NCBI GenBank assembly: GCA_034231615.1
Contig: CM067302.1
Span: 11,708,820-11,772,819 of the forward strand
DNA: 64,000 bases
From: Meghimatium bilineatum
Lineage: Eukaryota; Mollusca; Gastropoda; Stylommatophora; Philomycidae
Direction: 5' to 3'
The notes under the pieces are model-generated. The model saw only the letters and a list, made by a program, of their open reading frames with translations, was not told the origin of the DNA and ran no database searches. A program made the position numbers and the translations under genes. How positions within the stretch are numbered: the stretch's first letter is position 1; each line of letters begins with the position of its first letter. Positions 29,215 through 41,200 of the stretch are shown here, in pieces.

Positions 29215-29541
29215 TGGCATCGTGTGCGATTGTGGCAAAGGGCGATGCGGCAATGGATCGCGCTGACGTTTTGAACTCCTTAAGAGATATAACACACGAG
29301 AGTGAGACTAATGTGGATGATGATTCCTTTTCAATGGCTAGGATTAAAGATCAGGGATTGAGATGCGGTGTTGCTAGAGGTGAACATTTTGGAGGGCGCA
29401 GAAGAATGATGGTCAACCAGCATAGGACCGGTACTGTCAGCAGAAGTGTGATGGCGGATACACTCAAGGAGAGATCGGAGCAACTATGGATGTGTCCAAT
29501 TTGCAGTGATGATGATCCGACGACTAACTAACTAACTAATG
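29215..29541 (+). mobile_element. LINE-B 3' tail
   Basis: Nearly identical in protein reading to the copy at 7278-7655 (MDRADVLNSLRDITHESETN, VNQHRTGTVSRSVMADTLKE, DDDPTTN) and ends GACTAACTAACTAACT. It starts just inside the RNase H end, so it is 5'-truncated at about the same place. Confidence 0.88.
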
Positions 29542-29543
29542 CA

Positions 29544-29605
29544 GTGGAACCTCTCTATAGAGCATCCTTTTACAGTGGAACCCCTCAATAGAGCATCCTT
29601 TTATC
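29544..29605. repeat. DNA-transposon end-like duplication
   Basis: CAGTGGAACCTCTCTATAGA with GCATCCTTTTA occurs twice in tandem (29544 and 29575), with the style of a pogo/Tigger-type terminal repeat. No transposase is seen beside it. Confidence 0.45.
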
Positions 29606-30004
29606 AATTCCCAAATTTAACACTTTTCATAATTACGTGAAAAAATATTATCAGCTATGTAGTTTAGTACACTCAAGGACAGTGATGTATCAGTGAAGAA
29701 CTAGAAGTGACAAATTTAATTTATTCCGGATGTAAGACAAAGTCAGTGAAATCTATCACCACTGCAACTAGTGGCAATCCGGCAGTGTATATGTGTACTA
29801 AAAATAGAAATGGAGTTCAGAAAATGAGACAAAACTGCTACTTCAAATGTGTGGCAAACTCGAGAGAGAGAGAGATTGAATCAAGGTGCCAAAAAGCCTA
29901 ATGCTGTGATTTAATCAGCTGTCACCAACACACAATCTGCATGACTTAAAAACAATTGATAAACAGTATTTGTATACCAACTTTGTGTTACCAGTGTCAA
30001 ACAT

Positions 30005-30130
30005 GGCCTTTGGCAAAGACACTAGTCAACTCCATCCCATAACCTCCTAAGTCGCCATTTACGACATGCGTAGAAAGTAAACTGTGTTGCTATTCTTTGC
30101 TCCCCTTTCATGCCCCGGTTACACACAGGC
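30005..30130 (-). repeat. SINE S1 fragment, reverse
   Basis: CTCCATCCCATAACCTCCTA, GTCGCCATTTACGACATGCG and TTGCTATTCTTTGCTCCCCT match the S1 head reversed. It merges into a LINE-C tail at its right end. Confidence 0.75.
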
Positions 30131-30470
30131 GATCACAGTTTGTGAAATGAGGAAGGCTATTAATGTCATGAGAAGAGACCTCCGGAGAAATGGAGATATC
30201 AAGAAATAAGTAAAGATTATCTCAAGTCAAGACTACATCGAGAGGCAGCAAACCAGATGGTTTGGTCACGTCATGAGAATGGAGCCTGCACAACCAGCTC
30301 TTCGTGCATACATCATCAGAAGACAGGGCTACAAGGCATAAGGAAGACCTAGATAGGCAGAGACAATCAAAGAAACATTAAATAGGCACAGGCTTACCAT
30401 GGCCAATGCAACTCAAATAGCCAAAGACAAAAAACTCGGAATTTTCCAGAAGACGCTTGAAATGACGATA
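30130..30470 (+). mobile_element. LINE-C-like tail fragment
   Basis: It reads RQQTRWFGHVMRMEPAQPAL, RRQGYKA and GRPR with stops between. This is the C-terminal end of a non-LTR reverse transcriptase protein. Confidence 0.7.
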
Positions 30471-30559
30471 GATAAGTAGACATAATCTCCAATTATATTT
30501 ATTCTGTTTACTGTCGATCCAAACAATGTCATCATATGTGAATTTGACTACAGTGGAAT

Positions 30560-30955
30560 CCACTCGTTGAACATGTTTATTGAAGTGGGAGTCATCTGTT
30601 GGCAATGGATGGAGTTATATTCATGCCAGCACATGTGGGTTATGATCAAGCCAATAAATTGGCGAGAGTGGTCACAGTGTCAATAGGTACATCAATGGAT
30701 CGTTCTGACATATTTATGCGTTAAGGGACCTGTCCTCAAGTATTATCATAAGTGTGAATCCAGGTTGCTCTCAAGACTGCATGAGATTGGTGTAGAGATC
30801 GAAACAAGACATAAAGAGCAACATAATAGATACAGAGACTGATAAATCAACATCAAACTGGAACTGTCAGCTGCTACACTCTGAGATATTTATTGAAATT
30901 GGAATCTGACCACCTGTGGGCATGTCCGGTGTGCAATGATGATAACCTGTAGTCA
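30560..30955 (+). mobile_element. LINE-B tail, degenerate
   Basis: Across several stops it reads FMPAHVGYDQANKLARVVT-like, MDRSDIF, NQHQTGTVSCYTL and DHLWACPVCNDD, the order of the LINE-B C-terminus. Confidence 0.65.
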
Positions 30956-30984
30956 TAACAATTGAATAGTCATAACTATGGAAT

Positions 30985-31440
30985 CCTTCTATAGATTTAG
31001 TTAGTTTGTTCCTTTCGTGCCGCAAGCGACACATAGGGCATAGGTTTTGGTTCTCCATATGATGCGGTTCGCTGCCTGCAGCTTTAGTTCCTAGATGGTC
31101 TTACAGCCTATTAATTCCCCTTCTTTAAGAATGGTGTTTTGAAGGGTTGTTTTAGGTCTTCCTCTTTTTCTTTTACCCTTCGGTGACCACATAAGGGCTT
31201 GCTGGTTTATTCTGTTTACATCTAGTCGTAAAACGTGGCCAAGGTATTTCCATCTTCGTTTTCTTATGATGTTTGAAACATACCCTTGGTGTGTTTTGTC
31301 TCTTAGATCACTATTTGTGACGAAGTCGCTCCATTTTATGTTCATCAGTTTGTGTAGACATTTGTTTTCGAAGCTGTTTAGTTTGTTGTCTGTTGCTTGA
31401 GTTGATTTCCAGCTCCTTCTATAGAGCATAGTTCATAATA
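30985..31440 (-). mobile_element. LINE-D 3' tail, reverse
   Basis: The minus strand reads LNSFENKCLHKLMNIKWSDF, RKRRWKYLGHVLRLD and KGKRKRGRPKTTLQNTI, then AANRIIWRTKTYALC. This is a reverse transcriptase C-terminus related to the plus-strand copy at 59785-60160. Confidence 0.8.
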
Positions 31441-31539
31441 GATTTCCCTCTGCAATAGCACTTTTCAAAATCTCTAGTTATATTTATTGTGTATACTATA
31501 CGTAGCGAATTTCTGTTATTACATAAATACTTCATTAGT

Positions 31540-31800
31540 CCGGACCGGGAACATGATATAGTGAAATCCCTATATAACAAATTGGTCCGAACTGACGAAA
31601 TGTGTATATAATAACCAAAATTCGCTGTATAGCTATATACACTAAAGAAGAGAGAAGCATTTTTTTCTCTTCTGCCTTCATTCTCAAACTCCCACTGGAT
31701 CTCTCTAACAGCAGAACAATAGTCCTATTCAATTCTAGCAGGATGTAGTCCAGACAATGGTAATGTGCCGTCTCATTTGCGCAAAAAGGCCAGACAGTCG
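31540..31800. repeat. MITE-like sequence and partial SINE S2
   Basis: 31550-31640 contains AGTGAAATCCCTATATAACA and later AATTCGCTGTATAG, an inverted-repeat-like theme. 31660-31800 carries the S2 reverse signature TCATTCTCAAACTCCCACTG, AGCAGGATGTAGTCCAGA. Confidence 0.5.
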
Positions 31801-32074
31801 ATTTTAGCTGTGGTAACTAATACACTCAGTGTTTGTTTTTTCCACTGAACATCTAACCATATCACTTCAGGTCAGCCATACAAGAGAATTAGTTCCTGTA
31901 CAGACACTTCGGCCGCTGACCACAGTAAAAAAATATGCTTGACCTTTTTGTCAGTCTTGCATCCATCGACATGGTCACAGATGCCCACGACAAGGTATTT
32001 TGTTATAAAGGAATGCATTATAGAAGTCCCATCTTAGCAAATGTTTTTAATAAAATTGCCAATCAACAATCATC

Positions 32075-32275
32075 ATCAGTTTCCATGCCGGCTGGCATAG
32101 GCAGTCATGGCTCTCCACAGTATTATGTATCAAAGTCGTCATTGTTTCCTTGCCGTGCCAGGTTGTCAAACTGTCTAATATTTTCTCACGTTGTCGCACT
32201 GTCTCTGTTGTCTTTAAGTTAGCCTGTTGTGACTATGTTCTCTAAACCTGCCCGTCTCATGAATTGCCAAAAAAA
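32075..32275 (-). mobile_element. LINE-G tail fragment
   Basis: The minus strand reads RRAGLENIVTTG, NRDSATT and EPWLPMPAGMETDDD-like, ending in ATGATGATG. This has the form of the tail of a GHxxR/RGRQ-type LINE protein. Confidence 0.5.
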
Positions 32276-32544
32276 AGATTTTTGCCGTTTTTGCTTATAT
32301 TGTTGATTAGGGTCTGTTTCGCATTTGACTCTTTCAACACCTCTACATTAGTTTTTCTGGCAGTCCATGATATTCTAAGCATTCTTCTGTAGAACCACAT
32401 CTCAATTAACAATGCTTTGTTGAAATCCCAGATTGTTTAAAAAAAATTGTATATAGAGAAATTCTGTAATGACAAATATTTTGCCTCCCTGGATCAATTT
32501 GTTATAACTATTGTTGAGTGTACATCACAGGAAGAGAATGGAGA

Positions 32545-32945
32545 GAGAGAGAGAGAGAGAAAACACACAAATGTGTGACAACTATCACGAGGAAAAATAA
32601 CATGAAAGATTGAGGAGAAAGAATATAAAACTGTCACATAACATTGATAGAGGATAGAGGGATGAGAACAACACACAAATGTCATAAAACATGAAAGATC
32701 AGGTAGGAAATATAACAAGTCACAAAACATGTAAGATCAGGTAGGAAATAGAATAGAGCATACAAAACATGAAAGAGGTAGGAAATAAAACAAAACATGA
32801 AAGAGGTAGGAAATAAAACAAGTCACAAAACATGAAAGATCAGGTAGGAAATAGAACATACAAAACATGAAAGATCAGGTAGGAAATAGAACATACAAAA
32901 CATGAAAGAGGTAGAAAATAAAACACAAAACATGGAAAAAGACAA
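32545..32945 (+). repeat. GA microsatellite and about 37-bp degenerate repeat
   Basis: A GA run at 32541-32562 is followed by repeated AAAACATGAAAGATCAGGTA, GGAAATAGAACATAC with variable spacing, about nine copies up to 32945. Confidence 0.75.
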
Positions 32946-33069
32946 CACAGAAGCATCTCCCAACTAGCAGGGAGGAGAGATAGCACAATACATAAGCTTG
33001 CACAAGAAATTCAAGCACACAACCCATGGCAATGGCTATGTTCGAGGTCATATACTATATACATGTTTA

Positions 33070-33420
33070 ATGTCCATAACGAATTAAAATAAAACCGAGG
33101 GAAACAAACAAATTATATTTACAGAATGAAAAATCATGCATTGACAATGGCATATTTAATGTTCGTAAAGATGGCAGGAGAGAGAGAGAGCGTGTGTATG
33201 AAGATAAGGAAACCGGGCACGTAAAGGCAAGCACAATTACTGCTGGCCACTGTTGTGTAACAGATCTGATGATTAGGACAAGTATAAAGGAGCTGGAATC
33301 TTGAGGACATGAGAAGCTTTGCAGGACAAAGATGAGGATAAGAAATGTCCCACAGATACGGGGAAGGAAGAAAAATGAGCAGAAAAAAGGACACAGGAGG
33401 CACCGAGATTATATTTCACT
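33070..33420 (-). other. Probable 3' UTR of the ZFAND gene
   Basis: This sequence lies directly past the stop on the minus strand. It contains a GA run at 33179-33190 and no other gene. A transcript end cannot be placed. Confidence 0.35.
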
Positions 33421-33569
33421 TCATATCCTCTGTATTTTCTCTCCCTTGACAACTGGGTTATTTCTGCGTATCTCTTCTTGTCCTTTCTCCTTGAAGTCAA
33501 AGGTGCAGACGTGGGTATCCGAGTAACGATGTAAACTACATAAAAGTTTACCGCAGTGACAGACAAAAC
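33421..33569 (-). CDS. ZFAND5/6-like exon 4: second half of AN1 and C-terminus
   Basis: The acceptor is GCTGTTTCCAG. It reads [29 protein letters not shown], then [13 protein letters not shown] and TGA at 33423-33421. It completes the zinc ligands of AN1. Confidence 0.94.
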
Positions 33570-36500
33570 CTGGAAACAGCAACACGATGTTAGTTAATAC
33601 ATGAATAACCACTTTATCGGCACTGTATATTTAGTCAGACAAGACACAAAACGAGCTCGTGTTGACCAAATTTACCAGAACCACGTCATACACTTTTTCT
33701 AATTGTTGTAAAGCTAATGGTATTCTTCTTCTTCTTCAGCGTTCATTCTCAAACTCCTGCTGGATCTCTCCTGTAGCAGTGCTACTAGATCTCCACTAGG
33801 ATGCAGTCCAGAGAATGGAAATGCGTTGTGTCGCCGTTTTATTTGCACCAATGGCCCGACACATCCGTCTTCGGCGGAAGCTAATGGTATAACTGAATTA
33901 GACTAGCACTAGTAGTTGAAAGTGGCGTACATCACCATATAACGGTACATTTTACTTAACTAAAAGTGTGGCAAGAGGTGGTCCTGTTCATAGTGCAAAG
34001 AATTGGACCACTGTCTTCTTTCCAAGCACGTCATATGAGGTGGTTACGGAAAGTTGAGGGAGATAGACTGACAACCTGTCACTTGTGAAAAAATCATTGT
34101 CTCATCTTGTCTTCTCCATAGACGATGGTGTACGATAGTGGACATTGCACCTTTGTCCATTTGTGTCGGACTCCTAGGTAACAGGAAATGCTTGATATGT
34201 CATCACTGCAGATGGGTCAACAAATCTGATAGAAAAATGATGAGACAGTTGGCCCAGAAGTGTATGTTGTGCTCCTGGCAGGACGTGGGGGATATTGGTC
34301 CACTTGAATACCTGCCTTCACAGACTAACATGCATGCATAAACTCCCCTTACACAACCATGCCTTTGAGACAACATTATGTGAGTCCGGGTGTCGCATAA
34401 GTTACACAACCTGTGCTTTTGTTAGGACGATTGGGCTGTCTTGCCTGCTTACAGCTAAAGGTCTTGTCACTGAGACCACATGTGTAGGGACGAGAGAGTG
34501 AGGACGACAACATTGCGCAACTCTCCCTCACTTTAATCCAATTTTCATAACGTAAGTCATGGGGAAAAAAGAAGCGAAATGCGAAGCTGACATTGGCTTT
34601 GCAATTAAATCTAGCATAGCCGGAAAGATGGCTCCAAAAGGTCATTAATGACCGGCTGATGACTGTTTGCCTTCCACTTTCTAAAAAGCGCATGTAACAT
34701 CGTTAGCGTGTATGCCCAACTATGACGAACCCCAATGAACAGAAAGAAAAGTTCTATGATGGATTGAAAAAAATCATAAAGGTGACCCACAAATCCGACA
34801 AACTCATCATCCTAGATGACTAACGCATGAGTGGGTTCAGACTGGATGTCATTGGATGGTGTGCTGGGAAGGCATGGCATTGGCAAATACAATAGCAATG
34901 GACAGCTATTGTTTGAAACATGCACAGCATTTAACCTACACATCTCCAACATTGTCTTTCAACTAACTCGATAAGCGAGACAACGCGATAAGCAGGATGT
35001 GAGAGTCACTAAATCCATGTGTAGCGCCGTCTGCTGGACGAACCACAGACTGTTAGTTTACAAAATGAATCTCCATAATAAGCATCTCCAGCGACATCCA
35101 AATAGCAAACAGCCAAATAGTCTTGACATCTTCAAACTGAAAGATCCACTTTAAAACAACTTCTGCTCAGCTCAATGGATAGCAAAAGTGCACCAATGAC
35201 AATCAACTAACTACATGGACATTAAAGAAAAGCTGGGTAAACTTCTGTGACACTATCTACAGAACTACACAAGAAGTGGAAAGAAATAGTCTCAAAATCA
35301 GAGTAATCTCAATAAATGTCATTGCAGGACCTGATTTCTCGTGAAATTGATCAATATTGACATAGATCAGCTGTCTTGACTATTCTCAATCATTGCTAGG
35401 TCTATGGTGTGGGTGGACACAGTCATCATAAATTAGGCCTATACTATAGATAGACAATTGTTGCTACTTCAAATTCTAAATACAAAACTAATTCCCTATC
35501 AATGTCTGATTCATTCATGTTCTCTAAAATTCCATTTTAAAAATTGCCTATCTACATCATCTGTCATAATAAGTATGTCCATTTTTACCTAGTTCTGATG
35601 GAAAAAAAAGGTCATAAGAATCTTTTCGCAGTTCAGAAACGACAGCTGTTAGAAACAATCAGAAAACAACACTGGAAGCTGTCATTACTGGTAATCACAT
35701 CAGGACTAAATTTAGCATGTCTATTTGCATGGAAACCACAACGGTAAAAGGTAAGTCATGGATGAAGATAACTCTTCAAGTACTAAGCAGCAATTAATAG
35801 GTGGGGTGGTCAGTTCCCTTCCTTGCTGTCTTTACCTCCCCTAACTCATGCGTCAGGTACTCAATTACAGCTGAGTTGACTGGAGGAGTAGCCGTGTCCA
35901 GCGAGAAAAACAACCGATATTTTTTTTGTCCGGACGTGGTTTGAAGCCTGACGTGCTATAACCTGGTCATAGTAAGCAAGCTCACTATCAAATAGGCTAC
36001 CTTCCACCAAAGACGGATGTGTCGGGCCATTGGCACAATTAAAAAGGCAACAACGCATTTCCATTCTCTGGACTACATCCTTATGGAAATCTAATCTAAT
36101 CAAGAGATATCCAGTGGGAGTTTGAGAATGAACGATGAAGAAGAAAATATGCTACCTCACTCCTCAAAGAACCATAAAGAACACCAATCTAAATGACTGT
36201 GTCAATCGGGCGAGAATGGCTTATTCAGGAATTAATATATAGCTGGCAATTTCTGGTGATAGGGGATTGAATGGGTTAAGAGCAATTTCTGGTGATAGGG
36301 GATTGAATGGGTTAAGAGCAATTTCTGGTGATAGGGGATTGAATGGGTTAAGAGCAATTTCTGGTGATAGGGGATTGAATGGGTTAAGAGCAATTTCTGG
36401 TGATAGGGGATTGAATGGGTTAAGAGCAATTTCTGGTGATAGGGGATTGAATGGGTTAAGAAATAAAATCAAGATGGAAAATGGATGACACTCACCTGTA

Positions 36501-38193
36501 AGTCCAACTTTTTTACGACACTCCATGCAACGGTTCTTCCTGGATTTCTTGCCTTTCTCTCCTTCACTCTCACTATCACCTTCAGATGAAAGGGACAAAA
36601 ATCATGATCAGGGCTTTCCAAGAAAACATACAATTTGTGAGATTTTCCCCCCAATTTTCTATAACCATATACCGCTAACAAACAAAAAAACAGGTCGCAA
36701 GATAAAGGAATATCACACATTTTTGTATGTTTATTATTTTAACATTTTTTAAATTTTGGTGTAGTTTATAGCCTGTGCACAAATGTATTTAGTTATATTC
36801 TACTTACTCTCTTTTCTTCCTGATCTGTTGCATTCACTTTCAGAATGTTGTCACCCAAATATGTTAGAAGTACACTAGACATACTTACTTATTCAATCCC
36901 CTGGGTTGCAGGCTTTCACTTTCTTCCCTGTGCCAGGTGGTGGTAGGTGCATGTCTTCTTTAGCTGTGTTGTGTCTGTATAAAGGGTGTTAGTAATGGAG
37001 GGGTTTGGTGGTAATAGTTGTTTACGTAGGTCTTATAGTGCAGGGCATTCAATAAGGTGGTGTTTTACTGTTTCCTCCTATTGTCTGTATGGTCTGCTGT
37101 AAATCTTTGCAGTTATTTGTTAAGTTGTACATGTGTTGTTCGCAGCCTAAATATTGTGGTTTGATCTTTGCTGCGTAGTCTATTTATGCTGTCGTATGGA
37201 TTTGGTTGAGACCTATCCGCATATAGCAATCTTCCTTTTGGGCCAATGGCCCATCCATTGTTGTTTACAGTTGTTGCGGATAATGTGTTTAGCTGTTCTA
37301 AGGTTAGTGGAAATTCCTGTTTGGTGCATACTTGCTCCTTTTTTTTGCCAGTTTATCAGCACTTTCATTCCTGCTGATACCTGTATCAGCACTTTCATTC
37401 CTGCTGATACCTGTATCAGCACTTTCATTCCTGCTGATACCTGTATCAGCACTTTCATTCCTGCTGATACCTGTGGTCTGGTATAGATGTATAGCTACTA
37501 CTTTAGGGTAGTGCTGATGCCGTAGGATGTATATTTGTAGCTTGAAGTATATTATTTATAGTTTTCTCTGCTGTTGGATTCCAGCTTTCAAGGGGTTGTA
37601 CAGCAGACCGTAGTAACAGTCTGTGAATAATACTAGGTATTTTGGATATGTTGCATTATTTTTTGTATTTGGTGGTGATGTTCGATAAGAATGTTTCTGG
37701 TATTGCTTTCACCTCTACATCGCAGTTGCTGCAGAACTTTCTGGTACTGCTTTCACCTCTACATCGCAGTTGCTGCAGAACTTTCTGGTATTGCTTTCAC
37801 CTCTACATCGCAGTTGCTGCAGAACTTTCTGGTACCGCTTTCACCTCTACATCGCAGTTGCTGCAGAACTTTCTGGTACTGCTTTCACCTCTACATCGCA
37901 GTTGCTGCAGAACTTTCTGGTATTGCTTTCACCTCTACATCGCAGTTGCTGCAGAACTTTCTGGTATTGCTTTCACCTCTACATCGCAGTTGCTGCAGAA
38001 CTTTCTGGTATTGCTTTCACCTCTACATCGCAGTTGCTGCAGAACTTTCCAAAAGGAGCAGATAACTCTACTATTGATGTTTTGTCAGGGAGGACTATTA
38101 GGCCTACAGATTTCATTCATGCTTTCCTTACACTATGAATCATTACTTTTGAAGTAATCACATGTTAGAATTTTGTCAAAGATATAGTCCATA

Positions 38194-38288
<95 letters not shown>

Positions 38289-41200
38289 GGTCAGTATTTT
38301 GTACACGTTTTACTAATAAAAATAAAACACTTGCCCATTAAATACATTTTTTCTATAAATTCGTCTGCATTCAATTTGAAACTACAGCAGGATGCAGTCA
38401 GGAGAATGGAAATCGTTGTCATTTTTCCCAGGCTTGCTAAGGTATTTGCGATGTTTGGCCTGACACATCTGACTTTAGCATGGCTTCAAGGTCACATTTA
38501 CCCTATATGGGATGGAACAGTCAGCGTCACTCTATAACCTCCTTAGTTTCCTCTTACAACATACATGGAAAGTCAACAGTGTTGCCATTCTGATCTCTCC
38601 TTTCAGGCCTGGGAAACACAGTGCACTATGTGACTTTCTTCTTTCAGCATTCATTCTCAAACTCTCAATGGATCTCTCTTGTAGCAGAACAATGGTCCTG
38701 CTAGATTTGAAGCAGAATGTAGTCTGTAGAATGGACATGCACTGTGTTACCATTTTATTTGCGCAAATGACCAGACACACCCATCTTTGATGGCATATTA
38801 CATTTAAAAGTAAATTCACCAAGTCAATACTATTGGAAGTCAATACTAACATATGAAAAAGCTCACCTCCAGTAGAACCGCCACTTCCACCGACATCATC
38901 TCTGACATCATCGCTACATGAAGCTTTCATCGTCATCGTTGCTACCGTTGGACTGGCAGTCTCTATTCCTGAACTTTCAGCAGCTTCAAGTTTATCCAAC
39001 AGTTTGTCATTGTTGGGATTGCTGGAACCATTGACGTTCATTTCTGATCAAATAAAAGCCAACGTTCATGATACTTTACTAACTTCTGGCACAATTACAA
39101 CATCAAGATGGCAACTTAACAAGAATTATCTAGGAAACAATATCTGCATTTGAAAAACCAAGAAATTCTTTGTCATCAGAATAAAAACAATATTATTCAA
39201 AAATTGATGCCATTTAGATCGATTTTGGCGGATTGCAGAGACAACGAAGAATATTCACTCGATGTCTGCTGCCCAAGTTCCCACTTTGAACACCTGCTGA
39301 AAAGGAAAATAAATTACGTCTACTTTGATTCCTGTTACTTGAATGAATGACTTTAATCGATAATCATGATTTCCTTGTTGAAAGAGGTGCATAGCAACGT
39401 GTGCATAATGGCGCCAACGGTAGCTCAAAACACATGAGTCTGGAATATCAATTCACCGACATCGTGCTAAAGGTTAATTAAAAATTAATGCCTATGTGGT
39501 CTCAAACAGAAGCATGTCCAGGTAGAGTTTCCCAACCTGTTCATACGTGACCTCAATAATGAGATGCTACTCCTCTACCAACATAACATTAAAATTTCCC
39601 GGACACATAATTTTGGTAATATGATTATTATGTCACATTATGTTTAACACTTTGCTCACCAGCAATCCAGAGCATACTTATCCGCCATTACCAAGGGTTG
39701 ACGCAAAATTTTACACATTGACATCGCCGTCTTTAAAAATCTGTATAAAATCGATCTAGCATGAGAGAGCCTTGAAACTTTCTATGTGTTGTAACGACTG
39801 TTTGCACTTTCTGAATGAATTTGAAAGCTCGAGTTATTTCAAGTGCAAAAAGCTACTTATCATAATGTTAGGCCTAGATTTACATTAATTTCTAAATATC
39901 ATACAATATTACCTTCTAAATCTCCAATATTTCATGATAAAAACTCATCTACGATGTCTATATCTGTGTTCCAGATGTACCACCATTTTTTACTTTACAC
40001 AACATATTTCTCGAAACACTACTTTTAGTAACATTATTGCAATGGGTATTCCCATTTTTGTGATCTATCATAGCGCTTTTGACTATATCTTCGAAATTGG
40101 TCAGCAAGGTTCTGTAACGGAAATTCGACTTTTGTTAAAATTGGTCAGGAAAGTGTTAAATGTCATATAACATTAAATCTCCACAATATTGTGGTTAACT
40201 CTAATCACTTTCATCTCTTGATTTTTTTTAATCACTAGTGATCGAAATCAACAATCCCATTTTTAATATCCAATTATTTTTCAAATTTTTCTGGAAACCA
40301 TTCTTCTTCTTCAGCGTTCATTCTCAAACTCCCAATGGATCTCCCTTGTAGCAAGATCATGGTCCTACTAGATTTCCAGCAGGATGTAGTCCAGAGAATG
40401 GAAATGCGTTGTGTTGCCGTTTATTTTCGCCAATGTCCTTACACATCTGTCTTCGGCGGGAGAAACTATTCAAAGTTTGTGACTAATACTTAACTTTATG
40501 ATTCCAACTTATAAAATGTTAATATTTCAGTAATTGGAACATTTAACACACATTATTCCCTATATATATTTTCATATAAACATTTTGACATCAGACAGAA
40601 ATGACTTCTCTACGTAGAATCCTCTGAGTAACAATAAGAGACAGAATCAGGAATGAAAACATCAGAAGACAACAGATTAAGTGGTTTTCGCATGCGTCCA
40701 GACTACCATCAGACAGTGCCCTTCAAAAAGCATTACTATACAGACACAATGGATACAAAGCCAGGGGCAGACATTGCAAATGATGAATTACAGAAATAAA
40801 AGAGTCAACGAAAAAACATATATGAAACACAAAAAAGCCACCTCCAGAGAACTCTTCTACCCCGGACACTGCAAGGCATGAAGTATAAATCAAAAAGAAG
40901 AAAGAAGACTTCCGCTATATCTTCAATGAACTTGTGACCTGACATTAACTTGACCTTAGATCAAAAGGCAAATTCTTATAATAATTTTGATATTCACCTT
41001 GATAAGTAATATCGAAAGAGTTGTAAGTTTGGGGATAGCAACCAACTAATCGACCTTATCTGAATCATAAGTCCATTCTGACCATGTTTTGAAGATTAAA
41101 TTGAAGGCTATAATAAACTGTCTGCAGCTCGGAAACCACGGCTGTTAGAAACTGCTATTTAAGCAACCATTACTGCTAGTCACATGAGAGCTAAATTTAG

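Noticed and set aside
34138-34693. Cysteine-containing frames on both strands
   Set aside because: Overlapping frames on opposite strands, no spacing typical of a zinc finger, and located inside a ZFAND intron.
36221-36488. Repeat proteins with 12-residue units
   Set aside because: Created by the 36-bp minisatellite. Only the part at 36496-36579 on the minus strand is coding, as a ZFAND exon.
37642-38157. A 171-residue protein with HRSCC-type repeats
   Set aside because: All three frames of the 44-bp repeat stay open by arithmetic, and the frames interchange the same peptides.
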